Shown here piece after piece: positions 1 through 6,547 of a stretch of 16,357 nucleotides of DNA. The DNA lies in contig FR882012.1 in the NCBI GenBank assembly GCA_000435615.1, positions 29,515-45,871 on the forward strand, given 5' to 3'. The stretch's first letter is position 1. Each line of letters opens with the position of its first letter. The notes beneath the pieces are model-generated. The model saw only the letters and a list, made by a program, of their open reading frames with translations, was not told the origin of the DNA and did not search any database. The DNA is from Firmicutes bacterium CAG:238. Lineage in GTDB: Bacteria > Bacillota > Clostridia > Peptostreptococcales > Anaerovoracaceae. A program made the position numbers and the translations under genes.

Positions 1-45
1 ATTCCTGAACAAAACTACATACGAATATCAAGGTAAATAAGAAAG

Positions 46-74
46 AGGCTGCCCGCAATTGATGCTGGCAGCCT
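46..74 (-). terminator. Intrinsic terminator downstream of thiT
   Basis: An 8-bp perfect inverted repeat (AGGCTGCC at 46-53, GGCAGCCT at 67-74) with a 13-nt loop lies just past the thiT stop codon. Read on the minus strand it is followed by the T-rich run TCTTTCTTATTT, which fits rho-independent termination. The symmetric stem could also work for transcripts arriving from the left. Confidence 0.7.
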
Positions 75-89
75 TGTTTGTACAGTGCT

Positions 90-650
90 TTATGCAAAGT
101 GTTCTGCTTTCAGACGGTAAATCGTGTTCTTAACCGGCGGAAGTGCCAGTACAATCAGCGTGAGCACGCCTTCTCCGCCGATGTAAAAGATATTGTAAAG
201 GAAACTGTACCAGACAGGGTTCATGCCCTCCGGTGCATATTCTCCGAAGAAGAGAAAACCGGAAAGGAAGGAACAGCAGAATCTGCCAAGTATTGCGACA
301 AGATATCCGACATAGAGGCCATGCTTTTTATTGGAGAATAAGCCCGAAAGCCCAAGGCAGCCAAAAGCAAGTATGTAATCGAGAACCACCTGCATAGGGA
401 AAAGGATAACCGGGTCAATGATCAGGTTTAAAAGCCCTAAAGCCACACCGGAAGCAAGGCCCCATTTAGGACCGCAGAAATAGCCCGCCAGTGTTGCAGC
501 CAGCATGCTGAACATGGTAATGGAGCCGCCGTAAGGCATCGGAATGATTTTTATCATACCAAGCACGAAGGATAGTGCCATTAAAACGGCACAGAGTACA
601 AGGCAGTAGATTGGGCGTCTGCCCATTTTGTTTGTTTCGATTTGTGACAT
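90..650 (-). CDS. thiT: ThiT, thiamine-specific S component of an ECF transporter
   Basis: This 186-aa hydrophobic protein has about six membrane segments and is the substrate-binding S component for thiamine. In this family the S component works in the membrane with a shared energising module (EcfA, EcfA', EcfT), none of which is in the window. The sequence shows the characteristic ThiT stretch PYGGSITMFSMLA (about residues 38-50), then KWGLASGVALGLL and a conserved VLDYILAFGCLGLSGLF segment. Length matches the family (about 180-200 aa). The start is fixed by a GGAGG site 7 nt upstream (658-662 on the plus numbering). A TPP riboswitch sits in the leader, which independently supports thiamine as the ligand. 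The gene is monocistronic and ends at a terminator hairpin. Identification is firm; transport specificity is inferred from the family and the riboswitch. Confidence 0.93.
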   Translation of the reverse strand: MSQIETNKMGRRPIYCLVLCAVLMALSFVLGMIKIIPMPYGGSITMFSMLAATLAGYFCGPKWGLASGVALGLLNLIIDPVILFPMQVVLDYILAFGCLGLSGLFSNKKHGLYVGYLVAILGRFCCSFLSGFLFFGEYAPEGMNPVWYSFLYNIFYIGGEGVLTLIVLALPPVKNTIYRLKAEHFA

Positions 651-654
651 AAAA

Positions 655-687
655 AAACCTCCTCAAAAAATAATGGGAGGGGAACCG
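655..687 (-). promoter_or_regulatory. Putative Shine-Dalgarno sequester hairpin of thiT leader
   Basis: Between the riboswitch and the thiT start the minus strand carries CCTCC (675-679 or nearby), a loop of about 13 nt, then GGAGG, which is the thiT ribosome site, and seven Ts before ATG. The first arm is an anti-Shine-Dalgarno sequence. An overlapping TCCCCT could instead pair with AGGGGA in the 5' arm of the riboswitch. This suggests translational control, though the T-run would also allow termination. The pairing is seen in the sequence; the switch mechanism is inferred. Confidence 0.5.
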
Positions 688-699
688 TTTCATATACGA

Positions 700-808
700 T
701 GATGCTTCCCTACGCCGGCATTAACCGGGTCAGGTTATGAGGGTTTATCCGAAAGCGGGACATCCTGCATATTTCGGTAAATCTCAGCAAAAGCTCCCCT
801 AGCAATAA
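700..808 (-). ncRNA. TPP (THI-box) riboswitch
   Basis: Read on the minus strand this leader has the conserved THI-element blocks in order. CTAGGGGAGC is followed by GCTGAGA, then a variable P3 arm with AACCCTCATAACCTGA, then CCGGTTAATGCCGGCGTAGGGAAGC. The P1 stem is formed by TGCT and AGCA next to these blocks. It lies between the thiT promoter and the thiT start, so it would lower thiamine uptake when TPP is abundant. Core positions are about 704-801. Confidence 0.95.
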
Positions 809-812
809 TGAT

Positions 813-841
813 ATATTATAACTAAAATATATTTTTGTCAA
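813..841 (-). promoter_or_regulatory. Promoter of thiT riboswitch transcript
   Basis: On the minus strand a perfect -35 box TTGACA (plus positions 836-841) is followed by an AT-rich spacer. The -10 is either TAATAT at 17 nt (813-818) or TATAAT at 15 nt (815-820). It is placed just upstream of the riboswitch. Confidence 0.75.
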
Positions 842-864
842 GGGAATAATATCATAACTATTCA

Positions 865-893
865 TTGAATTTGTAAGAAAAAGGGAGTATAAT
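865..893 (+). promoter_or_regulatory. Promoter of the DUF975 gene
   Basis: TTGAAT (865-870), a 17-nt spacer and TATAAT (888-893) form a near-consensus vegetative promoter about 40 nt before the DUF975 start. It lies back to back with the thiT promoter. Confidence 0.8.
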
Positions 894-931
894 ATATTGT
901 AAATTGAAAGAGAGAGAGGATATTGGGGAAA

Positions 932-1831
932 ATGAATAATCATATTATTTTAGAACCGGCTTGGAAGATAAGAGAAATCGCACGAAATGCACTTAAAGGA
1001 TATTGGAAGCCGATGTTTGTAGCTACACTGATATTTTATCTGCTGACAAACGGAGTGGGACAGGTGCTTTCTTATGTATTTAGTTATGATACAAGAGAAG
1101 TATATGTAAGCTTCGGACTCCCTAACGACAGCTATATTAATTACCCATCGGTTAACTATGGTGGAAGTATATATGATTTCCTTGTGGGCGGAGCATTTAC
1201 GCTTGGATTTACGATGCTTCTGCTTACTTTCTTCAGAACAAAGAGGGTCGACTATTCGCTGAACTTTGAAGGATTCAGCTTTTTTGTCAAAGCGTTCCTG
1301 CTGCAGCTTCTCATAGGCATTAAAGTCTTTCTTTGGACGCTGCTGTTTATTGTTCCCGGAATTGTAGCCGGTTATAGATACAGTCAGGCATTTTATATTC
1401 TTGCTGACAACCCGGACTATTCGGTTACGCAGTGCGTAGAAGAAAGCAAACGCTTGATGATGGGCAACAAAGGAAGATTGTTTTACCTGGAACTTACCTT
1501 TATTGGCTGGGCACTGCTTGCATCCATTCCTACAGGATTGATCATTGCGCTCTTTCCGGATTCCGGATTCTTTGCAGTCATTGCTTCTCTGATTGCGGCA
1601 CTTCCTGCGATTTTTGTGTACGAATATGTATATGTTTCGAAGGCAGCTTTCTATGAACTCCTTACCGAAAGACTTGTTGTTGTTTTCCCGAGTGCACCGA
1701 CGGACAATACGGTTGAGACAACCTACACCGTGTACGAACAAGCACCGGGGCAGCCGCAGGAAACTCCGGAAGAGCCGACTGAGCCGACTGAACCGGCAGA
1801 GCCAACAGAGCCTGCTGACAAGAATGAATAA
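932..1831 (+). CDS. DUF975 family integral membrane protein
   Basis: A 299-aa membrane protein of unknown function that fits the DUF975 family. The N-terminal stretch PAWKIREIARNALKGYWKP, just before the first membrane helix, is the family hallmark. About five or six hydrophobic segments follow, including FTLGFTMLLLTFF, LLIGIKVFLWTLLFIVPGIVAGYRYSQAFYIL in two adjoining blocks, and two more before residue 235. The motif YSVTQCVEESKRLMMGNKGRLFYLEL after the IVPGI-containing helix is typical. The C-terminal tail is soluble and ends in tandem Glu-Pro-Thr/Ala triplets encoded by five 9-bp units (1772-1816). ATG 932 is preferred over the in-frame TTG at 923, because the AGAGGA site at 915-920 is too close to the TTG. 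No enzymatic role is known for the family. Confidence 0.85.
   Translation: MNNHIILEPAWKIREIARNALKGYWKPMFVATLIFYLLTNGVGQVLSYVFSYDTREVYVSFGLPNDSYINYPSVNYGGSIYDFLVGGAFTLGFTMLLLTFFRTKRVDYSLNFEGFSFFVKAFLLQLLIGIKVFLWTLLFIVPGIVAGYRYSQAFYILADNPDYSVTQCVEESKRLMMGNKGRLFYLELTFIGWALLASIPTGLIIALFPDSGFFAVIASLIAALPAIFVYEYVYVSKAAFYELLTERLVVVFPSAPTDNTVETTYTVYEQAPGQPQETPEEPTEPTEPAEPTEPADKNE
1772..1816 (+). repeat. Five 9-bp tandem units encoding EPT/EPA
   Basis: GAGCCGACT occurs twice in a row, followed by three degenerate copies (GAACCGGCA, GAGCCAACA, GAGCCTGCT). All are in frame and encode EPT EPT EPA EPT EPA at the cytosolic or external tail of the DUF975 protein. Such a repeat is prone to copy-number change between strains. 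Confidence 0.8.
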
Positions 1832-1918
1832 CTATTGAGAACAAAATTACCTCTTTCGCATAATATAAAGCAGTTAGGTATATAACTTGCACAAAATTGT
1901 GTTGAAGGAGGTAATACT

Positions 1919-3055
1919 TTGTCCGTTGAAAGACATTATTTCCCCGGTAATAATACACCGCTGGGATTTTTTTCGTATTATAGGTATATTTTGGGACAGA
2001 GAGAAGCAAAGAAGATTATATGCATTAAGGGTGGTCCGGGCAGCGGCAAGTCAACCTTTATGAAAAAAATCGGTGCTCACTTCGCAGACCTGGGTGAGAA
2101 TATCGATTATCTTCATTGCTCCGCAGACGAAAACTCCCTGGACGGGGTTGTTTTGACAGACAGAAGCATCGCGTTGATAGACGGAACGAGTCCTCACATG
2201 ACAGACCCAATAACGCCGGGTGCGGTTGACCGCATTGTAAACCTTGGGGAGTTTTGGAACGAAGAAGGAATTAAAACAAATAAGGAAGAAATCATAGATT
2301 TAAACGAGGAATGCTCGGAGTGGTATAAGATTGCGTATAACTACTTAAACGCCGCCAAAAGCGTATTTCGGAGCCTGGAAGGGGTATATGACAAGGCAAT
2401 TGAATACAGCGAAATATACAAAGCGGCCGCAGATATTGTAGACAGGGAATACAGCACATACGACATCTCCCTGAGACCGGGAAGAGAACGGAAACGATTT
2501 GCGAGTGCGATAACCGCAAACGGTGTGATTTCTTATCCGGAGACGCTTTTTCGGAACATGAAAAAAGTCTATATTATCAACGCACCGGTCGGATATGCCA
2601 ACAGCAGCCTTATGACGATTATAAAAGAGGGGGCAATCTATCGCGGTTTCGATGTTGAATCGTTCTACTGCTCCGTCTGCCCGGAGGAAAAAATCGACCA
2701 TCTTATCATTCCGGAACTCAAAATTGCTTTTACGACGGTGAACGAATATCACGACATCGAACCATGGGAAATTTTCACGGAAGAGGAAAGCAGCGGGGAG
2801 ACCGTTTTCTTACTGCCGGAAATCTATCTTATTGACCTGGGTGACTATATGGATGCCGTCAGCATCGAAAAAAACGCGCCGCTTATCGAAAGCCTGGGCG
2901 AGGAATTTGATATTTTGCTCGAGAAAGCAATAAAATGCCTCGAGAATGCCAAAACAAGGCACTTGATGGTGGAAGACATGTATATTCCGAACATGAACTT
3001 TACCGAAGTGGGAAAAACCGCAGAGAATATTATCCGGGAACTGATGGAAAAATAG
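1919..3055 (+). CDS. PRK06851-type P-loop ATPase, two-lobe, second P-loop degenerate
   Basis: This 378-aa protein carries a classical Walker A, GGPGSGKST, at residues 38-46, followed by a nucleoside-kinase-like arrangement (FHCS-type YLHCSADENSLDGV, then ALIDGTSPHMTDP). It resembles the clostridial PRK06851 family, in which two P-loop lobes are fused. The second lobe starts near residue 215 (MKKVYIINAPVGYANSSLM) and retains the family stretch IYRGFDVESFYCSV and DHLIIPELKIAFTT. However, its own Walker A has lost the GxGK[ST] residues. The TTG start is supported by AAGGAGGT (1905-1912) with a 6-nt spacer. The substrate and biological role are unknown to me. Family assignment is from remembered motifs, not a search. 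Confidence 0.72.
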   Translation: MSVERHYFPGNNTPLGFFSYYRYILGQREAKKIICIKGGPGSGKSTFMKKIGAHFADLGENIDYLHCSADENSLDGVVLTDRSIALIDGTSPHMTDPITPGAVDRIVNLGEFWNEEGIKTNKEEIIDLNEECSEWYKIAYNYLNAAKSVFRSLEGVYDKAIEYSEIYKAAADIVDREYSTYDISLRPGRERKRFASAITANGVISYPETLFRNMKKVYIINAPVGYANSSLMTIIKEGAIYRGFDVESFYCSVCPEEKIDHLIIPELKIAFTTVNEYHDIEPWEIFTEEESSGETVFLLPEIYLIDLGDYMDAVSIEKNAPLIESLGEEFDILLEKAIKCLENAKTRHLMVEDMYIPNMNFTEVGKTAENIIRELMEK

Positions 3056-3109
3056 CAGTGATTGTGATATTATAGAAACAGATTGTATAAATAAAACAGG
3101 AGAATACTT

Positions 3110-4648
3110 ATGAAAAAGTTAACTGATTTTTTGAATATGCTTGCGGAGTCGGAGCTTCGCGCCGGCGACAATTCCGACTCTGCCGATTTTGATATACCGA
3201 TTAAGGATATTACCTACAATTCGCTGGAAGCGGGCGAGGGGACGCTTTTTATCTGCAAAGGTGCGGGGTTTAAGGAAGAATATCTGAAAGATGCCCTTGC
3301 AAAAGGTGCCGCTGCATTTGTATGCGAGATGGGTTCAAAGGTTCACGAGGCCTGCAAAGCGGATGCCGAACTTGCAGCAGTTCCATACATTGTTGTAAAC
3401 AACATGCGAAGAGCCATTTCAAAGATTTCCGCCTTCTTTTTTGACCGGAGCTGGGACAAGATGAAATTGATTGGTGTTACGGGGACGAAAGGAAAGTCAA
3501 CAACGACAAGCATGATTAAAGCAATCCTTGACATCCATTGCGGCAGGGAAATCGGTTTTTCTTCGGGCATCTATACCTATGACGGCTGCCACAAGGAGAA
3601 AGCATATAAGCTTACGACTCCCGAAACGATCGAACTTCACCGAATACTGGATAACTGCGTGAAAAACGGATGTGAATATCTGGCGATGGAGGTTTCTTCG
3701 CAGGCGCTGAAATACGATCGGACTCTCGACCTGAACTATGAAGCATGTGCGTTTACGAACATATCGAGAGACCATATCTCGGATGCCGAGCATAAGGACA
3801 TGGAGGACTATTTCACTTCCAAGCTGAAAATCTTCACGCAGAGCCGCATCGGATGCGTAAATCTGGACATGGATCCTGTATATATGGAGAGGACGCTGGC
3901 ATTCGCAGAGCAAAACTGTGAAAAAACGGTTACCTTCGGCATGGAGAAGGTGGGAGACAGAAAGCCGGATGTTTACGGCATTTCTGTGGACGAAAAACAG
4001 GGATGGCTTCTGCTGAAGGCTGAGCTTTTCGGCAAGACAGAGGAGTTTACGGTAAATATCGGCGGTGCGTATAATGCTTATAACGCGCTTGCTGCAATCG
4101 CGGTGACCGCATCGCTTGGCGTGCCGACGGAAATAATACGCGAAGGACTGGAAACGGTCAAGGTAATGGGCAGAATGGAAACCTATCGCCTTAAGGATTC
4201 CGTAGATGTTATCGTGGACTATGCGCATAATAAAATGAGTTATCAGGTGCTGTTTGATTATGTAAAGAAGCAGTATCCTGACCGCAAGGTCGGATTTGTG
4301 TTCGGCTGCGTCGGCGGCAAGGCATTCAACCGCAGAAAGGAAGCCGGAGAAATCGCCGAGAAATACGCGGATTTCGTGGTAATTACAGAGCTTGACCCGG
4401 GAATGGAAGATATTAATAAGATTTGTGGCGAAATTCTCAGCTATATTGACCATAAGGAAAAGGCGGAGATTATCACAGACCGTGATACTGCTGTCTATAC
4501 GGCTCTTAAGAAGGCAGAAGGAATGGAAAACTGCGTGCTTGTGCTGGCAGGCGGCTCGGATGCGTATATGAAGCGCGGAAATAAGGTATATCCATCCGAT
4601 ACGGACGGAGAGCGCGTGCAGAAGTTTTTAAAGAAAATCGGCAAATAA
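3110..4648 (+). CDS. murE: MurE-type UDP-MurNAc-dipeptide:diamino acid ligase, divergent
   Basis: A 512-aa Mur ligase with the three expected domains. Residues 1-110 form the UDP-binding domain (ITYNSLEAGEGTLFICKG). The central ATPase has GVTGTKGKSTT at 122-132, MEVSSQAL at 193-200 and TNISRDH at 216-222. The C-terminal domain starts near GRMETYRL. The reaction would add the third-position diamino acid to UDP-MurNAc-L-Ala-D-Glu in the cytoplasm. Several family positions differ from canonical MurE: SSHAL is SSQAL, DYAHT is DYAHN, the DNPR specificity motif for meso-DAP is replaced by LDPG (428-431), and AGKGHE is AGGSDA. The residue added cannot be predicted; a Lys/Orn-type enzyme or a specialised paralog are both possible. 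A CAGGAG site lies 7 nt before ATG. The gene faces rluD across a terminator. Confidence 0.82.
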   Translation: MKKLTDFLNMLAESELRAGDNSDSADFDIPIKDITYNSLEAGEGTLFICKGAGFKEEYLKDALAKGAAAFVCEMGSKVHEACKADAELAAVPYIVVNNMRRAISKISAFFFDRSWDKMKLIGVTGTKGKSTTTSMIKAILDIHCGREIGFSSGIYTYDGCHKEKAYKLTTPETIELHRILDNCVKNGCEYLAMEVSSQALKYDRTLDLNYEACAFTNISRDHISDAEHKDMEDYFTSKLKIFTQSRIGCVNLDMDPVYMERTLAFAEQNCEKTVTFGMEKVGDRKPDVYGISVDEKQGWLLLKAELFGKTEEFTVNIGGAYNAYNALAAIAVTASLGVPTEIIREGLETVKVMGRMETYRLKDSVDVIVDYAHNKMSYQVLFDYVKKQYPDRKVGFVFGCVGGKAFNRRKEAGEIAEKYADFVVITELDPGMEDINKICGEILSYIDHKEKAEIITDRDTAVYTALKKAEGMENCVLVLAGGSDAYMKRGNKVYPSDTDGERVQKFLKKIGK

Positions 4649-4655
4649 ATATTAA

Positions 4656-4695
4656 AAACACAATAGTTTTTATGGAATTTCAGCAAAAACTATTG
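4656..4695 (-). terminator. Intrinsic terminator between convergent rluD and murE
   Basis: An 11-bp perfect stem (CAATAGTTTTT at 4661-4671, AAAAACTATTG at 4685-4695) with a 13-nt loop spans the rluD stop codon. On the minus strand the stem is followed by TGTTTTT. The plus strand has no T-run after it, so it mainly serves the pepF-nadK-rluD operon. Confidence 0.7.
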
Positions 4696-5716
4696 AATTA
4701 CAAGAAGTTTTTGGCTGGTGTGTTTTCAATCTTTCAATCACCGTCTGCATATCCGCAGGCAGCGGTGCTTCAAGGTGAAGTTCTTTGTCGCTGACTGGGT
4801 GTCTTAAAGTGAGCGAAAAAGCGTGCAGAGCCTGACGGACGATGAGGTCGGAAACGATTTCCTTACCGCCTTGACCGCATTCCGGATTGTAATCCTCGGC
4901 ATAGCGAGGATCGCCGTGAATTCTGCGATATTCAAACGGGTCGCCGTGACAGTACAGGTGGTCGCCTAAAATCGGATAACCGATGTAGGAAAGGTGGACG
5001 CGAATCTGGTGCGTGCGGCCCGTTTCAAGTTCCAGCTCGACTAAGGAATAACCGCCGAAACGGTCAAGAACCTTGTAATGTGTAACGGACGGATAGCCGC
5101 CTTTTTCGACAGGCAGCACCCAGCGTTCCACTTCATTTTCATCGGGTCTGCCAAGCGGCAGATCAATCGTGCCGCTGTCCTCAGGCATTTCGCCAACCAC
5201 AATCGCCTTATATTTCTTATGCAGGCCGCGTGCCTCGGCATTCATCTGTTTGGTGAGACTGTCCTGTGCGTGGCTGTTTTTTGCAACGATAAGAAGCCCG
5301 GATGTGTTCATATCCAGGCGGTTTACAAACCGTATTTTATAGCTCTTACCCTCATCAAGCATTTTTTTCATAAGACCGTTTGCAATCGTATGACAGGGCT
5401 TGCCTTTGGTCGGGTGGACGACAACGCCGGGCTGTTTGTTTATCACTAGGAGGTCATCATCCTCATAAACTGCCGAAATCGGAATGTCCTCAGGCGGAAA
5501 ATCGCTCTTTTCTTCGGGAAGCAGGATGCTGATGACATCTCCTTCGACCGGTGCTATCCACCACTGCACATCGTCGCCGTTCAGTGACACAAGATGATTC
5601 TGCTTGAGTTTGGTCATGAGGCGAGAGGAAAATGTGAAATTGCTGCGGACAAGCTGCTTTACCGAAAGGTTTCTTTTCACATCTTCCGCGGTTACAATAT
5701 ATTTGAATTCTGACAT
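4670..5716 (-). CDS. RluA/RluD-family pseudouridine synthase
   Basis: A 348-aa RNA-modifying enzyme that isomerises uridine to pseudouridine in rRNA or tRNA. An S4-like RNA-binding domain lies in about residues 15-65. The catalytic domain begins with VYEDDDLLVINKQPGVVVHPT (83-103). The active-site motif is NRLDMNTSGLL, with the catalytic Asp at 135. It has Asn where the common form has His (HRLD), a variant that I believe also occurs in other Firmicute members. LETGRTHQIRVHLSYIGYPILGD follows as expected. The exact target site (RluD-like 23S sites or another) cannot be assigned. It is the last gene of the pepF-nadK-rluD operon, 12 nt after nadK, with a short AAAGGT ribosome site. Confidence 0.88.
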   Translation of the reverse strand: MSEFKYIVTAEDVKRNLSVKQLVRSNFTFSSRLMTKLKQNHLVSLNGDDVQWWIAPVEGDVISILLPEEKSDFPPEDIPISAVYEDDDLLVINKQPGVVVHPTKGKPCHTIANGLMKKMLDEGKSYKIRFVNRLDMNTSGLLIVAKNSHAQDSLTKQMNAEARGLHKKYKAIVVGEMPEDSGTIDLPLGRPDENEVERWVLPVEKGGYPSVTHYKVLDRFGGYSLVELELETGRTHQIRVHLSYIGYPILGDHLYCHGDPFEYRRIHGDPRYAEDYNPECGQGGKEIVSDLIVRQALHAFSLTLRHPVSDKELHLEAPLPADMQTVIERLKTHQPKTSCNSIVFAEIP

Positions 5717-5728
5717 AAGGTACCTTTT

Positions 5729-6532
5729 CTATAAGAATTTTGATTTCGCTTTTTCCCAGAAGTTGCTGTATTCAAAACGAATCAGGTTAACTTTTTTGCG
5801 GGAAAGGGAAAGTTCGATTTTGATAATGCGCTCGTAATCAACTGCATAGCCGTCCGCCACGATGCTGAGCGTTCTGTGATCGTCATCACACGGTATGATG
5901 GACAGTTTATCGTTGGCAGGAAGCAGCAGGCTCGAAGTAAACGAGCGGTAAGCGACCGTATTAATCGGTGCAATCGGTGCAACCTGAAGGAGATTCAGTC
6001 TCGGGTCGACGATGCCGCCTCCGAGCGAGTAATTGTATGCGGTGCTTCCGGCAGGCGTGGAAACGCAGATTCCGTCTCCGCTGAAACGCTCTATGAATGA
6101 GTCATTGATGGAGATATTCAGCTGAGCAGGGTAGGTCGGAACACCTTTGATTGCGATTTCGTTGAGAGCGATATGCCGGAAGATTCCGTCAGGAGTTTCC
6201 ACCTTGGCACGAACCGTGCTGTAGGAAGCAACCGTGAACTTGCCCTGATTGTATTGAAATATGAAATCATCAATCTTCTCCGGAAGGACTTCCTGGAAAA
6301 ATCCAAGATGTCCCGTGTTGATTCCAACAACCGGAATGGTAGGGAAGTTATATGTACGCAGGCAGCGGAGCAGAGTGCCGTCGCCGCCTATGCATATGAT
6401 GAGTTCGGTGTCTTCAAGAATTTCATCAAAAGGCCTGAGCCCCGATTTTACGAGCTTTTCTCTGAGAAGCGTTTCAATCCGCTTGCTCATTTCGGTCTCG
6501 TTTGCGTGTATGAATACTTTTTTGCTTTCCAT
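5729..6532 (-). CDS. nadK: NAD kinase (ATP/polyphosphate-dependent)
   Basis: A 267-aa enzyme that phosphorylates NAD to NADP in the cytoplasm. The family signature GGDGT is at residues 49-53. INTGHLGFF is at 71-79, and the NAD-binding block GDGICVSTPAGSTAYNYSLGGG spans 152-173 as two adjoining motifs. The length matches the short Gram-positive form. The N-terminal region is compact, as in Bacillus-type enzymes. The gene starts 15 nt after the pepF stop codon, with a GGAGAG ribosome site within that gap. It is followed 12 nt later by the pseudouridine synthase, so the three are almost certainly co-transcribed. Nothing unusual is visible. Confidence 0.95.
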   Translation of the reverse strand: MESKKVFIHANETEMSKRIETLLREKLVKSGLRPFDEILEDTELIICIGGDGTLLRCLRTYNFPTIPVVGINTGHLGFFQEVLPEKIDDFIFQYNQGKFTVASYSTVRAKVETPDGIFRHIALNEIAIKGVPTYPAQLNISINDSFIERFSGDGICVSTPAGSTAYNYSLGGGIVDPRLNLLQVAPIAPINTVAYRSFTSSLLLPANDKLSIIPCDDDHRTLSIVADGYAVDYERIIKIELSLSRKKVNLIRFEYSNFWEKAKSKFL

Positions 6533-6547
6533 AATGCTCTCCGTGAT

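Noticed and set aside
950..1741. Long open frame on the minus strand opposite the DUF975 gene
   Set aside because: Its translation is basic, Cys/Arg/Lys-rich and without family motifs, as expected for antisense of a membrane-protein gene; it also has no ribosome site.
3062..3091. Possible murE promoter (TTGTGA, 18 nt, TATAAA)
   Set aside because: The predicted transcription start would fall on the ribosome site at about 3098, leaving no usable leader, so read-through from the upstream gene is as likely.
3497..4453. 318-codon open frame antisense to murE
   Set aside because: It lies wholly within a clear Mur ligase gene, has no recognisable motif, and is rich in Cys/His/Arg as typical for antisense shadow frames.
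5300..5320. NRLD in place of HRLD in the pseudouridine synthase as a sign of inactivation
   Set aside because: The catalytic Asp is present and, as far as I recall, the Asn variant occurs in functional members of the family, so it is not evidence of a broken enzyme.
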